Counted from the first letter of the stretch, positions 24,047 through 34,297 are shown. The stretch: 64,000 nt of DNA from Cytophagaceae bacterium (GCA_021151805.1 JAGKWN010000003.1:1-64000), one strand, 5' to 3'. Program-made: numbers and translations. Notes: generated by a model from the letters alone, not told the origin.

Positions 24047-25048
24047 ATGAAGATTATTATTCCAATGGCGGGTATGGGAAAAAGAATGCGCCCGCATACA
24101 CTTACTGTTCCTAAACCTCTTGTTCCAATTGCTGGTAAAGCCATCGTTCACAGATTGGTGGAAGATATCGCAAAAGTTTGTGGAGAGAAAATCGACGAGG
24201 TTGCTTTCATCATAGGTGATTTTGGAAAAGAAACTGAACAACGTTTAATCAAAGTTGCTGAATCTATCGGTGCTAAAGGTTCTATCTACTATCAGAAAGA
24301 AGCATTAGGAACGGCACATGCAATTTATTGCGCAAAGGAATCGTTAAGTGGTAAAGTAGTTGTAGCATTTGCAGACACTTTATTCAAAGCAGACTTTACA
24401 CTGGATACATCAAAAGAAGGTATCATTTGGGTACAGAAAGTAGAAGATCCGAAACCATTTGGTGTTGTTAAATTGAATGATAAAAATGAGATCACGGATT
24501 TCGTAGAGAAACCGGAACATTTCGTTTCTGATTTAGCAATCATTGGTATCTATTATTTCCAGGATGGCGACAACCTGAAAAAAGAACTTCAGTTTGTAAT
24601 TGATAATAACATCAAAGATAAAGGTGAGTATCAGTTAACATCTGCGCTTGAAAACATGAAGAACAAAGGCATCAAGTTCATACCTGGTAAAGTAACAGAA
24701 TGGCTTGACTGCGGAAACAAAGATTCTACCGTAGATACAAACGCACGTTATCTGGAATACATCAAAGATCAGAAGTTAGTAGCACCGTCTGTTAAACTTG
24801 TAAACTCAATCATTATTCAGCCGGCTTACGTTGGTGAAAATGTTGAACTGGTAAACTCTATTGTTGGTCCACATGTTTCAATTGGCAACGGAACAAAAAT
24901 TACGAATACAGTAATCAACCGTTCGATTGTACAGGAGAATGCTGTAATTACAAACGCAACTATTTCGAATTCAATGTTTGGCAATTCTGCTCAATATAAA
25001 GGCAAAGCACTTGACCTGAGTGTGGGCGATTTCAATGTTATTTCATAA
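24047..25048 (+). CDS. Sugar-phosphate nucleotidyltransferase
   Basis: A 333-residue enzyme with the N-terminal nucleotidyltransferase signature MAGMGKRMRPHTLTVPKPLV, where the GxGxRxxPxT...PKP pattern binds nucleotide and sugar phosphate. After the Rossmann-like domain (to about 235) the C-terminus has hexapeptide-like left-handed helix repeats (SIVGPHVSIGNGTKI). The layout is that of glucose-1-phosphate thymidylyl/uridylyltransferases or GlmU-like proteins; the specific substrate cannot be read from sequence. It is 3 bases ahead of the TPR gene. Confidence 0.88.
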   Translation: MKIIIPMAGMGKRMRPHTLTVPKPLVPIAGKAIVHRLVEDIAKVCGEKIDEVAFIIGDFGKETEQRLIKVAESIGAKGSIYYQKEALGTAHAIYCAKESLSGKVVVAFADTLFKADFTLDTSKEGIIWVQKVEDPKPFGVVKLNDKNEITDFVEKPEHFVSDLAIIGIYYFQDGDNLKKELQFVIDNNIKDKGEYQLTSALENMKNKGIKFIPGKVTEWLDCGNKDSTVDTNARYLEYIKDQKLVAPSVKLVNSIIIQPAYVGENVELVNSIVGPHVSIGNGTKITNTVINRSIVQENAVITNATISNSMFGNSAQYKGKALDLSVGDFNVIS

Positions 25049-25051
25049 ACA

Positions 25052-26821
25052 ATGAGCTTACAAAAGCGTCTTTTTAAAAATATTCTTATTGCGATTTTAA
25101 TGCCGGCACTCATAGTGCCGGCATTGGCGCAAAAGGGAGGCAAGACAAAATCTCAAAAGTCTGAGAAGACTTCAAAATCCGGCTACACACCTAAAGTACT
25201 GTCTGAGCAGGATCGCATTTACTTTGAAGCGTATTTCATTGAAGGCATGCGTTACTACCTGATTGGCCAGACCTCAGCAGCATTATCTTTTTTTGACAAG
25301 GCTTATTCTATAGACCAAACCAACGGTGGTTTAAATTATGAGATCTCAAAAATCTGTTACAGTACATCCAATCATGCAAGAGCGTTGGTTACGGCGCAGA
25401 ATGCCGTTAAAACAGATTCAAGAAACCAGGAATATATTATTCAGTTGGCCCGCGTATACGAGGCTCAATCAAATTTTGACGAAGCGAATAAAACATATAA
25501 AAAATTAATCACAGACTTTCCGAATAACGAGCAATACTATTACCAGATAGGTGCAAACCAGATTCAGCTGAAGCAATACGATGAAGCTATTAAAACATAT
25601 GCGAAAATTGAATCGGTGTTTGGGAAGAGTTTCGAATTGACAAGACAAAAGCAGCAGCTGTTTGTAAAGCAGAATAAAATTGATCTTGCTATTAAAGAAG
25701 GTCAGGCGCTAATTGATTCTGATCCGAACAACCTGTTGTATAAAGTCGATCAGGCAGAGTTCTATTATTACATTGATAAAAAGCAGGAAGCTAAAAACAT
25801 TCTCGATAATGTATTGAAGCAGGACCCGGATCAGGTACAGGCGCATGTGCTGTATGCCGATATCTATAAATCAACGGGCGAAGAAGCTAAAGTATTTAGC
25901 GAATACAAATATTTATTATCCCGTGAAAACGTAAGTGTAGAAACCAAGCAACAGATTGTTCAGGATGCTCTTAAATATGCAACAACGGATGTAACAAAGG
26001 CACAGCTGCTTGAACTGACTACAATTTTTGTCGGCACCAATCCAAACGATGATATAGCATTGACAAGCCATGCCGATGCCTTGTTCTTAAACAATAAGAA
26101 AAAAGAATCCAGAAAATATTATTCAGAAGCAGCAAAGATTGACGGCAATAATTACAATCTGTGGTTGCAGATCTTAACGCTGGATTATGAATTTCAGGAA
26201 TACGATACGCTTGTAGCGCACAGTACTACAGCAATTGAATATTATCCCAACCAATCGAACTTAACTTATTTCAAAGGTATTGGTTATTTCAATCTGAAAA
26301 AATATCCGGAAGCGATTGAAGCACTGGAAGAAACCAAAAGCTTAGCGGGATCTAATCAATCACTTAAGACGCAAGCCTTATTATTGCTGGCGGATGCATA
26401 CAATGAAACAAAAGAGTATGCTAAATCAGATGCTGCTTACGAAGAAGTATTGAAGTATGATAAGAACAATGATCATGCACTAAATAATTATAGCTATTAC
26501 TTATCGCTTCGCAAAGAGAAGCTGGAACTGGCAAAGAGTATGTCAGAACGCGTGGTGAGCAGAAACCCGAATGAAGCGAATTTTATTGATACATATGCCT
26601 GGGTATTGTATCAGATGAAAGATTATAAAGGCGCAAAAGAACAATTAGAAAAAGCGCTGCAAGGTTCAACCAATGGTACTATCCTTGAGCATTACGGAGA
26701 CGTACTATACCAACTGGGAGATAAGACGAAGGCAGTAGAATACTGGAAGAAAGCATTGGCAGCCGGCGACTCATCTACTTTGATAAATAAAAAAATTGCT
26801 GACGGCAAGTTGTATGAATAA
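25052..26821 (+). CDS. Exported tetratricopeptide repeat protein
   Basis: The 589 residues begin with a signal peptide ending in VPALAQ and continue with an array of at least ten TPR units (for example QYYYQIGANQIQLKQYDEAI and the C-terminal NEANFIDTYAWVLYQMKDYK). It should be periplasmic or outer-membrane attached, serving as a scaffold for protein complexes. The overlap with a lipoprotein gene and an EnvC-like gene suggests an envelope assembly or division role. It ends in ATGAATAA shared with the next start. Confidence 0.88.
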   Translation: MSLQKRLFKNILIAILMPALIVPALAQKGGKTKSQKSEKTSKSGYTPKVLSEQDRIYFEAYFIEGMRYYLIGQTSAALSFFDKAYSIDQTNGGLNYEISKICYSTSNHARALVTAQNAVKTDSRNQEYIIQLARVYEAQSNFDEANKTYKKLITDFPNNEQYYYQIGANQIQLKQYDEAIKTYAKIESVFGKSFELTRQKQQLFVKQNKIDLAIKEGQALIDSDPNNLLYKVDQAEFYYYIDKKQEAKNILDNVLKQDPDQVQAHVLYADIYKSTGEEAKVFSEYKYLLSRENVSVETKQQIVQDALKYATTDVTKAQLLELTTIFVGTNPNDDIALTSHADALFLNNKKKESRKYYSEAAKIDGNNYNLWLQILTLDYEFQEYDTLVAHSTTAIEYYPNQSNLTYFKGIGYFNLKKYPEAIEALEETKSLAGSNQSLKTQALLLLADAYNETKEYAKSDAAYEEVLKYDKNNDHALNNYSYYLSLRKEKLELAKSMSERVVSRNPNEANFIDTYAWVLYQMKDYKGAKEQLEKALQGSTNGTILEHYGDVLYQLGDKTKAVEYWKKALAAGDSSTLINKKIADGKLYE

Positions 26822-27581
26822 GATTATCCTGATTGTATTAATAAGTTCTTTCACATTTCTATCCTGCAAAAAAGCACCCGTATCCAGCCAGGTTCAAAAC
26901 ACAGTCGTTGAGAGCAAGCCTGCGGTAGATTTTCATCCTCAGTACATCGACTTTGTGTACATGGTGACGAAATCCAAGCTGGAATATTCCGACGGCGGTA
27001 ACTCAGACCAATTTGCTTTGTCTATTCGTGCAAAGAAAGATAGCGTAATATGGTTTACAGTAGGCAAGTCCGGCGTTGAAGGGGTGAGGGGCTTAGTAAG
27101 ACCTGATTCGGTGCTAGTGATGAATAAGCTGAAAGATGAATATTACAGTTATGATATCAAATACCTTCAGGAACTGACGCAGTCAAATCTTTCCTATGCT
27201 AACATGCAGAACCTGTTGGTTGGAAATTTACTGTTCCCGTATCAGGAAACAGACTTGGTAACAAAAAATGAAACACATTATATTCTGCAGCAGAAGCAGG
27301 ATAATATGCATATAGAAAGCCGGATCAGGTTCGACAACATGCGTGTAGAACAGACAACCATTGTTGATTCCACATCGTTGTCCAGAACGGCAATTGTATA
27401 CAGCAATTATATTGTCGCGGATTCGATTCTTGTGCCATCGGTTTGTTCGGTGGATATTTCATTTAACAAGAATAATCAGAAGGTAGACCGCAAGGTTGTT
27501 ATTACACATTCAAAAATAGAATTCCCTGTAAAATCAGTGAATTTCCCGTTCAACGTTCCAAAGAAATACAATGAAAAATAA
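26814..27581 (+). CDS. DUF4292 family lipoprotein
   Basis: A 255-residue exported protein with lipobox FLSC (Cys18). The body fits the DUF4292 family of Bacteroidota, which has a beta-rich, LolB/LolA-like pattern; lipoprotein or lipid transfer is a guess. The start is the ATG that overlaps the TPR stop by eight bases; an upstream TTG in frame would put extra residues before the signal. It overlaps the EnvC-like gene by 11 bases, so TPR, DUF4292 and EnvC-like proteins are translationally coupled. Confidence 0.85.
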   Translation: MNKIILIVLISSFTFLSCKKAPVSSQVQNTVVESKPAVDFHPQYIDFVYMVTKSKLEYSDGGNSDQFALSIRAKKDSVIWFTVGKSGVEGVRGLVRPDSVLVMNKLKDEYYSYDIKYLQELTQSNLSYANMQNLLVGNLLFPYQETDLVTKNETHYILQQKQDNMHIESRIRFDNMRVEQTTIVDSTSLSRTAIVYSNYIVADSILVPSVCSVDISFNKNNQKVDRKVVITHSKIEFPVKSVNFPFNVPKKYNEK

Positions 27582-28788
27582 CATCAAATATCTAGCGATA
27601 TTCGTTTTCGTTTTTATTGTCATCACTTCCACACTGGCTCAAAAGAAAAGCAGAAAGCAGCTTGAGCAGGAGCGTGAAAAAAATCTCAAAAAAATAAAAG
27701 AAACTTCCAAAGTACTGGAAGAAACCAAGCAACAGAAGAACGCTACACTAAGTCAGTTGAACCTGTTAAACCAGGAAATTGAAGAGCGTGAAGTTGTGAT
27801 CAATATCATGTCTTCTGAAGTGGGTATGCTGGATCGGGAGATTCAGGAGCAGGTGTTAATCATTCGTGCACTGGAAGAAGATATCAAAGGGCTGAAGGAA
27901 GAATATGCGCAGCTGATTTATTTAGGCTACAAGCATCTGAATGGTTACGACAAACTGATTCATATTTTATCTGCCGATAACATTGGCCAGATGCTGCGTC
28001 GCAACAGTTATTTCAAGCAATACGCCACTGCAAGAAATTATCAGCTGGAAGAAATTGAAAGCGTAACAGAAGCATTGAAAACGTATCAGCGCGCGCTGGC
28101 CAATAAGCAGCGTGAAAAATCTGGTTTACTGCAGGCAAAAACAATTGAGACAGAAAATTTAACGAATACCAAGAATCAGCAGAACACGGTATTAAGACAG
28201 CTTTCTTCAAAAGAACAGCAGTTGAAAAAGGATCTGGATGAATCTAAAAAATCAGCCGAAAAGCTACAGAAATTAATTACGGACCTGATTGCCGCAGAAC
28301 GTAAAAAAGCCATTGAAAAATCAAAAGGCTCAAGTTCTTCGTCAAAAGCCGCTACCGATGTAAGCGTAAAATTATCTGCCAGTTTTGAGGGCAATATGGG
28401 TAAATTGCCCTGGCCCGTACAAAACGGAAGAGTTTCCAACCATTTTGGCCGTCAGGCACATCCGGTTCTAAAAGGGGTATTTGTCGATAATCTTGGAATT
28501 GACATTTCTACCATTCAAAATGAACAGGTTAAGGCTGTTTTTGGCGGAAAAGTCATAACTGTGGCGGAAGTGCCTGGTATGCATAAAATTGTCATGGTGC
28601 AGCATGGAGAATATTTTACCGTGTATGCCAAATTGAGAGATGTTGTTGTTAAAACCGGGGAGGAAATATCCGTAAAACAGGTAATTGGCTCGGTTTATAC
28701 CAATAAAGAAGGCGAAAGCGAATTACAGTTTCAGATCTGGAAAAACGAAACCAAACTCAACCCGGAAGTTTGGCTCAGAAAACGCTGA
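27571..28788 (+). CDS. EnvC-like protein with degenerate LytM (M23) domain
   Basis: A 405-residue exported protein: signal peptide ending in TLAQ, long coiled coils (about 25-115 and 160-255), then a LytM/peptidase M23 domain (about 285-405). The zinc site of active M23 enzymes is broken: the His of the HxxxD motif is replaced (VDNLGID) and the HxH-type YAHL reads YAKL. This is the state of E. coli EnvC, an activator of amidases rather than an enzyme. A role in septal peptidoglycan splitting is therefore likely. It precedes tatA, and exported amidases need Tat in some bacteria. Confidence 0.9.
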   Translation: MKNNIKYLAIFVFVFIVITSTLAQKKSRKQLEQEREKNLKKIKETSKVLEETKQQKNATLSQLNLLNQEIEEREVVINIMSSEVGMLDREIQEQVLIIRALEEDIKGLKEEYAQLIYLGYKHLNGYDKLIHILSADNIGQMLRRNSYFKQYATARNYQLEEIESVTEALKTYQRALANKQREKSGLLQAKTIETENLTNTKNQQNTVLRQLSSKEQQLKKDLDESKKSAEKLQKLITDLIAAERKKAIEKSKGSSSSSKAATDVSVKLSASFEGNMGKLPWPVQNGRVSNHFGRQAHPVLKGVFVDNLGIDISTIQNEQVKAVFGGKVITVAEVPGMHKIVMVQHGEYFTVYAKLRDVVVKTGEEISVKQVIGSVYTNKEGESELQFQIWKNETKLNPEVWLRKR

Positions 28789-28874
28789 TTTTGACGAGGG
28801 AAAAGCCTTTTTCTTTTCCCTTTCCTGTTAAAATTCCTTATCTTTACAGCGTATACGAAATTACTCTAACAATC

Positions 28875-29090
28875 ATGATGTTAACTATTTGCACATTGCT
28901 GTTTCTTGGCAATATCGGTCCAACAGAATGGATCATTATAGCGGTTCTATTAGTGTTTATGTTTGGTGGTAAAAAGATACCTGAATTAGCTCGTGGTTTA
29001 GGCCGCGGTATTCGTGAATTCAAAGACGCGAGTAAAGAAGTGAAAAAAGAAATTCAGGACGGTATCAAAGACGACACAAAAAACGCTTAA
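28875..29090 (+). CDS. tatA: Twin-arginine translocase subunit TatA
   Basis: A 71-residue TatA/E protein: short N-terminal membrane helix, the FGGKKIPELARGLGRGIREF hinge and amphipathic helix, and a charged tail. The start is the ATG pair before LTICTLLFLGNIG; an upstream frame within the EnvC-like gene adds 35 unlikely residues. It should form the pore of the Tat system for folded proteins. TatC is not in the window. It follows the EnvC-like stop by 86 bases and precedes gatA by 3. Confidence 0.93.
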   Translation: MMLTICTLLFLGNIGPTEWIIIAVLLVFMFGGKKIPELARGLGRGIREFKDASKEVKKEIQDGIKDDTKNA

Positions 29091-29093
29091 AAC

Positions 29094-30524
29094 TTGAAAC
29101 GTTATAATTCATTAACAGAGGTTCGGAAAGATCTTTCCGAAGGCAAAATCACGTGCCGTTCCCTTACCGAATACTACCTGAAAAATATTGAAGCAAAGAA
29201 GCATCTGAACGCATACGTGGAAGTGTATGCGGCAGAAGCGCTTGCTGCGGCCGATAAGGTTGATGCTAAAATCAAAGCCGGAACAGCTGGTAAGCTGGCC
29301 GGTATGGTTGTGGGGCTGAAGGATGTTTTGTGTCACAAAAATCACGGGCTGCAGGCTTCAAGTAATATCCTGAAAGGCTTTGTTTCTCAGTTCAACGGTA
29401 CAGCTGTTGAACGCATCATTCATGAAGATGCGATCATTATTGGCCGTCAGAGTTGTGATGAATTTGCTATGGGATCTTCCAATGAAAATTCAGCATTCGG
29501 TCCTGTAAAAAATGATATTGATAATACACGTGTACCTGGCGGGTCTTCAGGCGGCTCTGCTGTTGGTGTCCAGGCTGATACCTGTCTGGTTTCGCTGGGT
29601 TCAGATACCGGCGGTTCTGTAAGACAGCCGGCTGCGTTCTGCGATATCATTGGCTTCAAACCTTCTTATTCAAGAATCTCCAGATATGGTCTTATCGCTT
29701 ATGCTTCTTCTTTTGATTCCATCGGAATCATGGCAAGAAGTGTTGAAGACACTGCCCTGATGCTGGAAGTTATTTCAGGCTATGATGAGTTTGACAGTAC
29801 GGTTTCTTCTAAGCCTGTGCCGTCTTATTCTTCTGAATTAAACTTTGCTGGTAAAGCAAAGATCTGCTACCTGAAAGAAGCAGTAGAATCAGAAGGCGTA
29901 GCGAAAGAAATCCGCGAAGCAACACAAAAACAAATTGACTTATTGAAGCAGCAAGGCCATACTGTGGAAGCAGTAGAGTTCAAGCTGCTGGATTATATAC
30001 TCCCAACGTATTATATTCTTACAACTGCTGAAGCAAGCTCGAACTTATCACGCTTCGATGGCGTTAAGTACGGGTATAGAAGTGAGAATGGTACAGACCT
30101 GGAATCGATGTACAAAAAAACCAGGTCTGAAGGGTTCGGGAAGGAAGTTCAAAAACGTATCATGTTAGGCACATTTGTATTGAGCGCAGGTTTTTATGAT
30201 GCGTATTATACGAAAGCACAGAAGGTACGTCGTTTAATAAGAGAATATACAGAGAAGCTTTTGTCGGAATACGACTTTATGCTGTTGCCAACAACAACGA
30301 CAACGGCATTTAAAATTGGTGACCATGAAAGCGATCCGATTGCCATGTACCTGGCAGATATATTTACTGTGCATGCAAACCTTGCCGGCATTCCTGCAAT
30401 CTCTATTCCGAATGGAAAAGATGCACAAGGCTTACCAATTGGTTTACAGTTGATGGGACGTGAATTTGAAGAAGCTAAATTATTGGCGTTTTCGAACTAT
30501 TTATTAAAACAGAATGAAAATTAG
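29094..30524 (+). CDS. gatA: Glutamyl-tRNA(Gln) amidotransferase subunit A, GatA
   Basis: GatA supplies the ammonia for amidating Glu-tRNA(Gln). The 476-residue amidase-signature enzyme has the Ser-cisSer-Lys triad at Lys76 (VGLKDVLC), Ser151 (PGGSSGGSA) and Ser175 (GSDTGGSVRQPA). The only plausible start is TTG, three bases after tatA; no in-frame ATG occurs before the conserved region. GatB and GatC are elsewhere. The stop overlaps the next gene by 11 bases, so gatA sits in an envelope operon. Confidence 0.96.
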   Translation: MKRYNSLTEVRKDLSEGKITCRSLTEYYLKNIEAKKHLNAYVEVYAAEALAAADKVDAKIKAGTAGKLAGMVVGLKDVLCHKNHGLQASSNILKGFVSQFNGTAVERIIHEDAIIIGRQSCDEFAMGSSNENSAFGPVKNDIDNTRVPGGSSGGSAVGVQADTCLVSLGSDTGGSVRQPAAFCDIIGFKPSYSRISRYGLIAYASSFDSIGIMARSVEDTALMLEVISGYDEFDSTVSSKPVPSYSSELNFAGKAKICYLKEAVESEGVAKEIREATQKQIDLLKQQGHTVEAVEFKLLDYILPTYYILTTAEASSNLSRFDGVKYGYRSENGTDLESMYKKTRSEGFGKEVQKRIMLGTFVLSAGFYDAYYTKAQKVRRLIREYTEKLLSEYDFMLLPTTTTTAFKIGDHESDPIAMYLADIFTVHANLAGIPAISIPNGKDAQGLPIGLQLMGREFEEAKLLAFSNYLLKQNEN

Positions 30525-31980
30525 AATCACTGCGGTATTGTCTGGTTTATTTGTTTTTGCTTCTACATGCTTTGTGGGAATAAGTCAGACGTATGCCCAA
30601 ACAGATTCTTCTACGGTAGTTACATCAAGTGACTCTACGATTATTGAAGCAGAAAAAATGGAAGAGGCGATCGTTAAAGATCAGCCTCAGATGTCTTCTG
30701 CAGATGATCTGATCGCAAAAAGATTGAAAGCGCTTCAAAACGAAGTGCCATTGGTATATAATGCAAAGATCAAAGGCTTCATTGATTACTTTACGGTGAG
30801 AAATGCACGCTATGCATTGGTTATGGAACGCCGCAAACGCGTATATTTTCCAACCTTTGAAGAGATCTTAAAAACGCAGAAAGTACCCGAAGAAATTAAA
30901 TACCTGGCTATTGTTGAATCAGGCTTGAATGCAAAGGCTGTATCACCAGCCGGTGCAGCGGGCTTATGGCAGTTCATGACTTTTACAGGTAAAGAATACG
31001 GATTGAAGCAGGATGAATTCCTGGATGAACGTCTGGATCCCGAAAAAGCAACCGTAGCAGCATGCAGATACCTGACAACACTCTACAATACCTTTAGCGA
31101 CTGGGAACTTGCACTGGCTTCGTACAACTGCGGTCCGGGTAACGTACGCAGAGCAATCCGCAAATCCGGTTATAAAAAAACATTCTGGCAGATCTATGAT
31201 TACCTGCCGCGTGAAACAAGAAGTTATGTGCCGCAGTTTGTTGCGCTAACATATGTCATGAATCACATGGGTGATCACGGTATTGTTGCAGACTCGATCG
31301 AATATCCAATTGCTTTTGATACCATCAGTGTAAATCAGTATTTCGACCTGTTTACATTCAGCGAGCTGTTGAATATTTGTCCGGATGATATGCGCAAGCT
31401 GAATCCTGCAATAAAGAAAGGCGTACTGAACGGAGCTTATTCCTATAAGATCCGGGTGCCGGTTAATCGCATGGCGGAGTTCTATCTCAATAAGGTAGAT
31501 ATTCTTGATGCCTGCGGAAAAGAAGTGCCAAGAGATAATGTGCCTGCCAATGCTTCTTCCATCAGGACTACTACTGCTTCAGCATCGCCGGCTACTACAG
31601 CTTCCACACAAAAGATTTATTACACGGTAAAAAGCGGAGACGCGTTGGGAACAATCGCTTCGAAATATCATGTAACTATTACCGATATAAAACGCTGGAA
31701 TAAATTATCGTCCAATACCATCCGTGTCGGGCAGCGGTTGATCATTTATAAAAAAGTTTCTTCAAGCAGTTCTTCATCTTCTAAAACGACTACTACTACT
31801 GCGAAAACCACTACCGGCACCAAACCTGCTACAACACCAAGTGTTTACTATGTAAAGCCGGGTGATTCGCTCTGGACAATTTCGCAGAAGTATCCGGGTT
31901 TGTCGGTTGATAAGATCAAGCAGCTGAATGGCTTGAAAAATAATAGCATAAAAGTCGGGCAGAAACTTATTTTAATATAA
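30514..31980 (+). CDS. Membrane-bound lytic murein transglycosylase D-like protein with LysM repeats
   Basis: A 488-residue exported protein: signal peptide ending near TYAQ, an SLT domain (about 110-260) with catalytic Glu135 in AIVESGLNAKAVSPAGAAGL, a low-complexity Ser/Thr linker, and two LysM domains at about 369-412 and 444-488 (YYVKPGDSLWTISQKY). It should cut peptidoglycan glycan strands to anhydro ends, anchored by LysM. The ATG lies within the last codons of gatA. It forms the end of the TPR-to-transglycosylase operon; 43 bases follow before maeB. Confidence 0.93.
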   Translation: MKIRITAVLSGLFVFASTCFVGISQTYAQTDSSTVVTSSDSTIIEAEKMEEAIVKDQPQMSSADDLIAKRLKALQNEVPLVYNAKIKGFIDYFTVRNARYALVMERRKRVYFPTFEEILKTQKVPEEIKYLAIVESGLNAKAVSPAGAAGLWQFMTFTGKEYGLKQDEFLDERLDPEKATVAACRYLTTLYNTFSDWELALASYNCGPGNVRRAIRKSGYKKTFWQIYDYLPRETRSYVPQFVALTYVMNHMGDHGIVADSIEYPIAFDTISVNQYFDLFTFSELLNICPDDMRKLNPAIKKGVLNGAYSYKIRVPVNRMAEFYLNKVDILDACGKEVPRDNVPANASSIRTTTASASPATTASTQKIYYTVKSGDALGTIASKYHVTITDIKRWNKLSSNTIRVGQRLIIYKKVSSSSSSSSKTTTTTAKTTTGTKPATTPSVYYVKPGDSLWTISQKYPGLSVDKIKQLNGLKNNSIKVGQKLILI

Positions 31981-32023
31981 TCTTTTTAGCAGATCTTCTT
32001 ACTTATATAAATCAGCAACTTTT

Positions 32024-34297
32024 ATGTCTATAAATAAAGAAGACGCTTTAAATTACCACATGCAGGGCAAGCCCGGCAAAATTGAAGTGGTCCCAACCAA
32101 AATGTTAAGCTCGCAGTTTGATCTGGCGCTTGCCTATTCACCCGGTGTTGCTGAGCCATGTAAAGAAATTGCCTTAACAAAAGAAGATGTATACAAATAC
32201 ACTGCTAAAGGAAATTTAGTGGCTGTAATATCAAATGGTACAGCTGTACTTGGTTTGGGAAATATTGGTCCGGATGCTTCCAAGCCAGTAATGGAAGGCA
32301 AAGGCGTGTTGTTCAAAAAATTTGCCGGCATAGATGTATTTGACCTGGAGATTGATTGCCAGGATCCGGAACAATTCATTAAGATTGTTGAATCGCTGGA
32401 GCCCACGTTTGGCGGAGTCAACCTGGAGGATATAAAAGCACCGGAATGTTTTATTATTGAACAGGAGTTGCGCAAGCGCATGACTATTCCTGTGATGCAC
32501 GATGATCAGCATGGCACAGCAATTATTTCTTCAGCGGCGTTATTGAATGCGCTGGAGATTGTTGGCAAAAAAGCAGAAGAAGTAAAAGTAGTAGTGAGTG
32601 GCGCCGGTGCGGCAGCTATTTCCTGTACACGTTTATACAAGCACCTGGGTGTACGCGCTGAAAACATTGTCATGTGCGACATTAACGGCGTTTTAAGAAA
32701 AGACAGACAAGACCTGCACGACTCTCAACTGGAGTTTGCTACAGACAGAGATCTGCATACGCTGGCAGATGCCATGCCGGGAGCAGATGTATTTGTAGGG
32801 CTATCGGCAGGGAATATTTTAAAGCCGGAAGCATTGCTTACGATGGCAAAAGATCCGATTGTTTTTGCATTGGCAAATCCAACACCGGAGATTGATTATA
32901 ATCTTGCGATCAGCACAAGGCCTGATATCATCATGGCTACCGGCCGTTCAGACTATCCGAACCAGGTGAACAATGTACTTGGTTTTCCATATATTTTCAG
33001 AGGTGCTTTAGATGTGCGGGCAACCGAGATCAATGAAGCGATGAAGCTGGCAGCAGTTTACGCCATTGCCAAGCTTGCGAAAGAAGTGGTGCCTGATACC
33101 GTAAACAAATCGTACGGAGATAACAGCATTACTTTTGGTAAATATTATTTAATTCCAAAGCCATTAGATCCTCGTTTGATCACAACCATTTCTCCGGCCG
33201 TAGCGAAGGCTGCTATGGAAAGCGGTGTGGCAAAAAAGAATATCGAAGATTGGGCAGCTTACGAAGTTGAACTATTGCAGCGCATAGGTATTGATCAGCG
33301 TTTGATGTCACGCATCATCACGCAAGCGCGGGAGAACCCGAAACGCGTTGTGTTTGCGGAAGCAGACAATCTGAAAATTTTGAAAGCAGCACAGATCATT
33401 TCAGACGAAGGCATTGCTTATCCGATCTTATTGGGTAATGCAGAAAAGATAAGAGCTTTACTGGCAGAAAATGCTTTAAGCATAAAAAATCATCTTATCA
33501 TTGATCCGTTTGAAGAAAAGGAAAAGCGGGCTTACTTCGGAAGCCTGCTGCATGAAAAGAGAAAGCGCAAAGGGATTACACAGGAAATCGGAAAAAAATT
33601 GATGCGCAACCGTAACTATTACGGTGCAATGATGGTGGAGACCGGCGAGGCAGACGCATTCATTTCAGGTTTGACACAGGAATACGGCGAAACAATCAAA
33701 CCTGCTTTACAGGTAATCGGTGTGGAGCCCGGCATTAAACGTGTTGCCGGCATGTACATTCTGAGCAATTCAAAAGGCGTGTATTTCTTTTCAGATACAA
33801 CAGTAAACATGGATCCTACGGCTGAAGAGCTGGTAGATATTATTGGCGTGACAGCAAGAGGTGTGAAGTTTTTCAATTTTGAACCTCGCATTGCCATGCT
33901 TTCCTATTCAAACTTTGGTTCAAACGAAGGAGCTGTGCCGACAAAGGTTGCCCTGGCTACAAGACTTGCCAAAGAGAAATATCCGGACCTGATTATTGAA
34001 GGGGATATTCAGGCGAATGTAGCCGTAGATACCGCACTTCAACAGGAAATGTATCCGTTCAGTGCGTTGGCTAAAGAAGGCGCCAACACATTTATTTTCC
34101 CGGCATTGACATCGGGCAATATTGCCTATAAACTTTTGCAGGAAATCGGAGGCATGGAAGCTATTGGCCCGTTGCTGATGGGCATGGCTAAGCCTGTACA
34201 TATTTTACAACTAGGTTCATCCGTTCGGGAAATTGTTAATATGGTTGCCATCGCAGTTGTTGATGCGCAATCACAAAACAGCAAAATTAATTTATGA
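32024..34297 (+). CDS. maeB: NADP-dependent malic enzyme with phosphotransacetylase-like domain, MaeB
   Basis: The 757-residue protein joins a malic enzyme (about 1-420) and a phosphate acetyltransferase-like domain (about 430-757). The malic part shows AYSPGVAEPC, DDQHGTAI and the Rossmann VSGAGAAAIS. The PTA part begins at ARENPKRVVFAEAD and likely serves for regulation by acetyl-CoA, as in E. coli MaeB, rather than catalysis. It converts malate to pyruvate with NADPH. Its last four bases overlap the ruvA start (ATGA). Confidence 0.95.
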   Translation: MSINKEDALNYHMQGKPGKIEVVPTKMLSSQFDLALAYSPGVAEPCKEIALTKEDVYKYTAKGNLVAVISNGTAVLGLGNIGPDASKPVMEGKGVLFKKFAGIDVFDLEIDCQDPEQFIKIVESLEPTFGGVNLEDIKAPECFIIEQELRKRMTIPVMHDDQHGTAIISSAALLNALEIVGKKAEEVKVVVSGAGAAAISCTRLYKHLGVRAENIVMCDINGVLRKDRQDLHDSQLEFATDRDLHTLADAMPGADVFVGLSAGNILKPEALLTMAKDPIVFALANPTPEIDYNLAISTRPDIIMATGRSDYPNQVNNVLGFPYIFRGALDVRATEINEAMKLAAVYAIAKLAKEVVPDTVNKSYGDNSITFGKYYLIPKPLDPRLITTISPAVAKAAMESGVAKKNIEDWAAYEVELLQRIGIDQRLMSRIITQARENPKRVVFAEADNLKILKAAQIISDEGIAYPILLGNAEKIRALLAENALSIKNHLIIDPFEEKEKRAYFGSLLHEKRKRKGITQEIGKKLMRNRNYYGAMMVETGEADAFISGLTQEYGETIKPALQVIGVEPGIKRVAGMYILSNSKGVYFFSDTTVNMDPTAEELVDIIGVTARGVKFFNFEPRIAMLSYSNFGSNEGAVPTKVALATRLAKEKYPDLIIEGDIQANVAVDTALQQEMYPFSALAKEGANTFIFPALTSGNIAYKLLQEIGGMEAIGPLLMGMAKPVHILQLGSSVREIVNMVAIAVVDAQSQNSKINL

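Noticed and set aside
28575..28788. Active M23 endopeptidase domain
   Set aside because: Two zinc-binding histidines are replaced, so it is better read as an EnvC-like activator.
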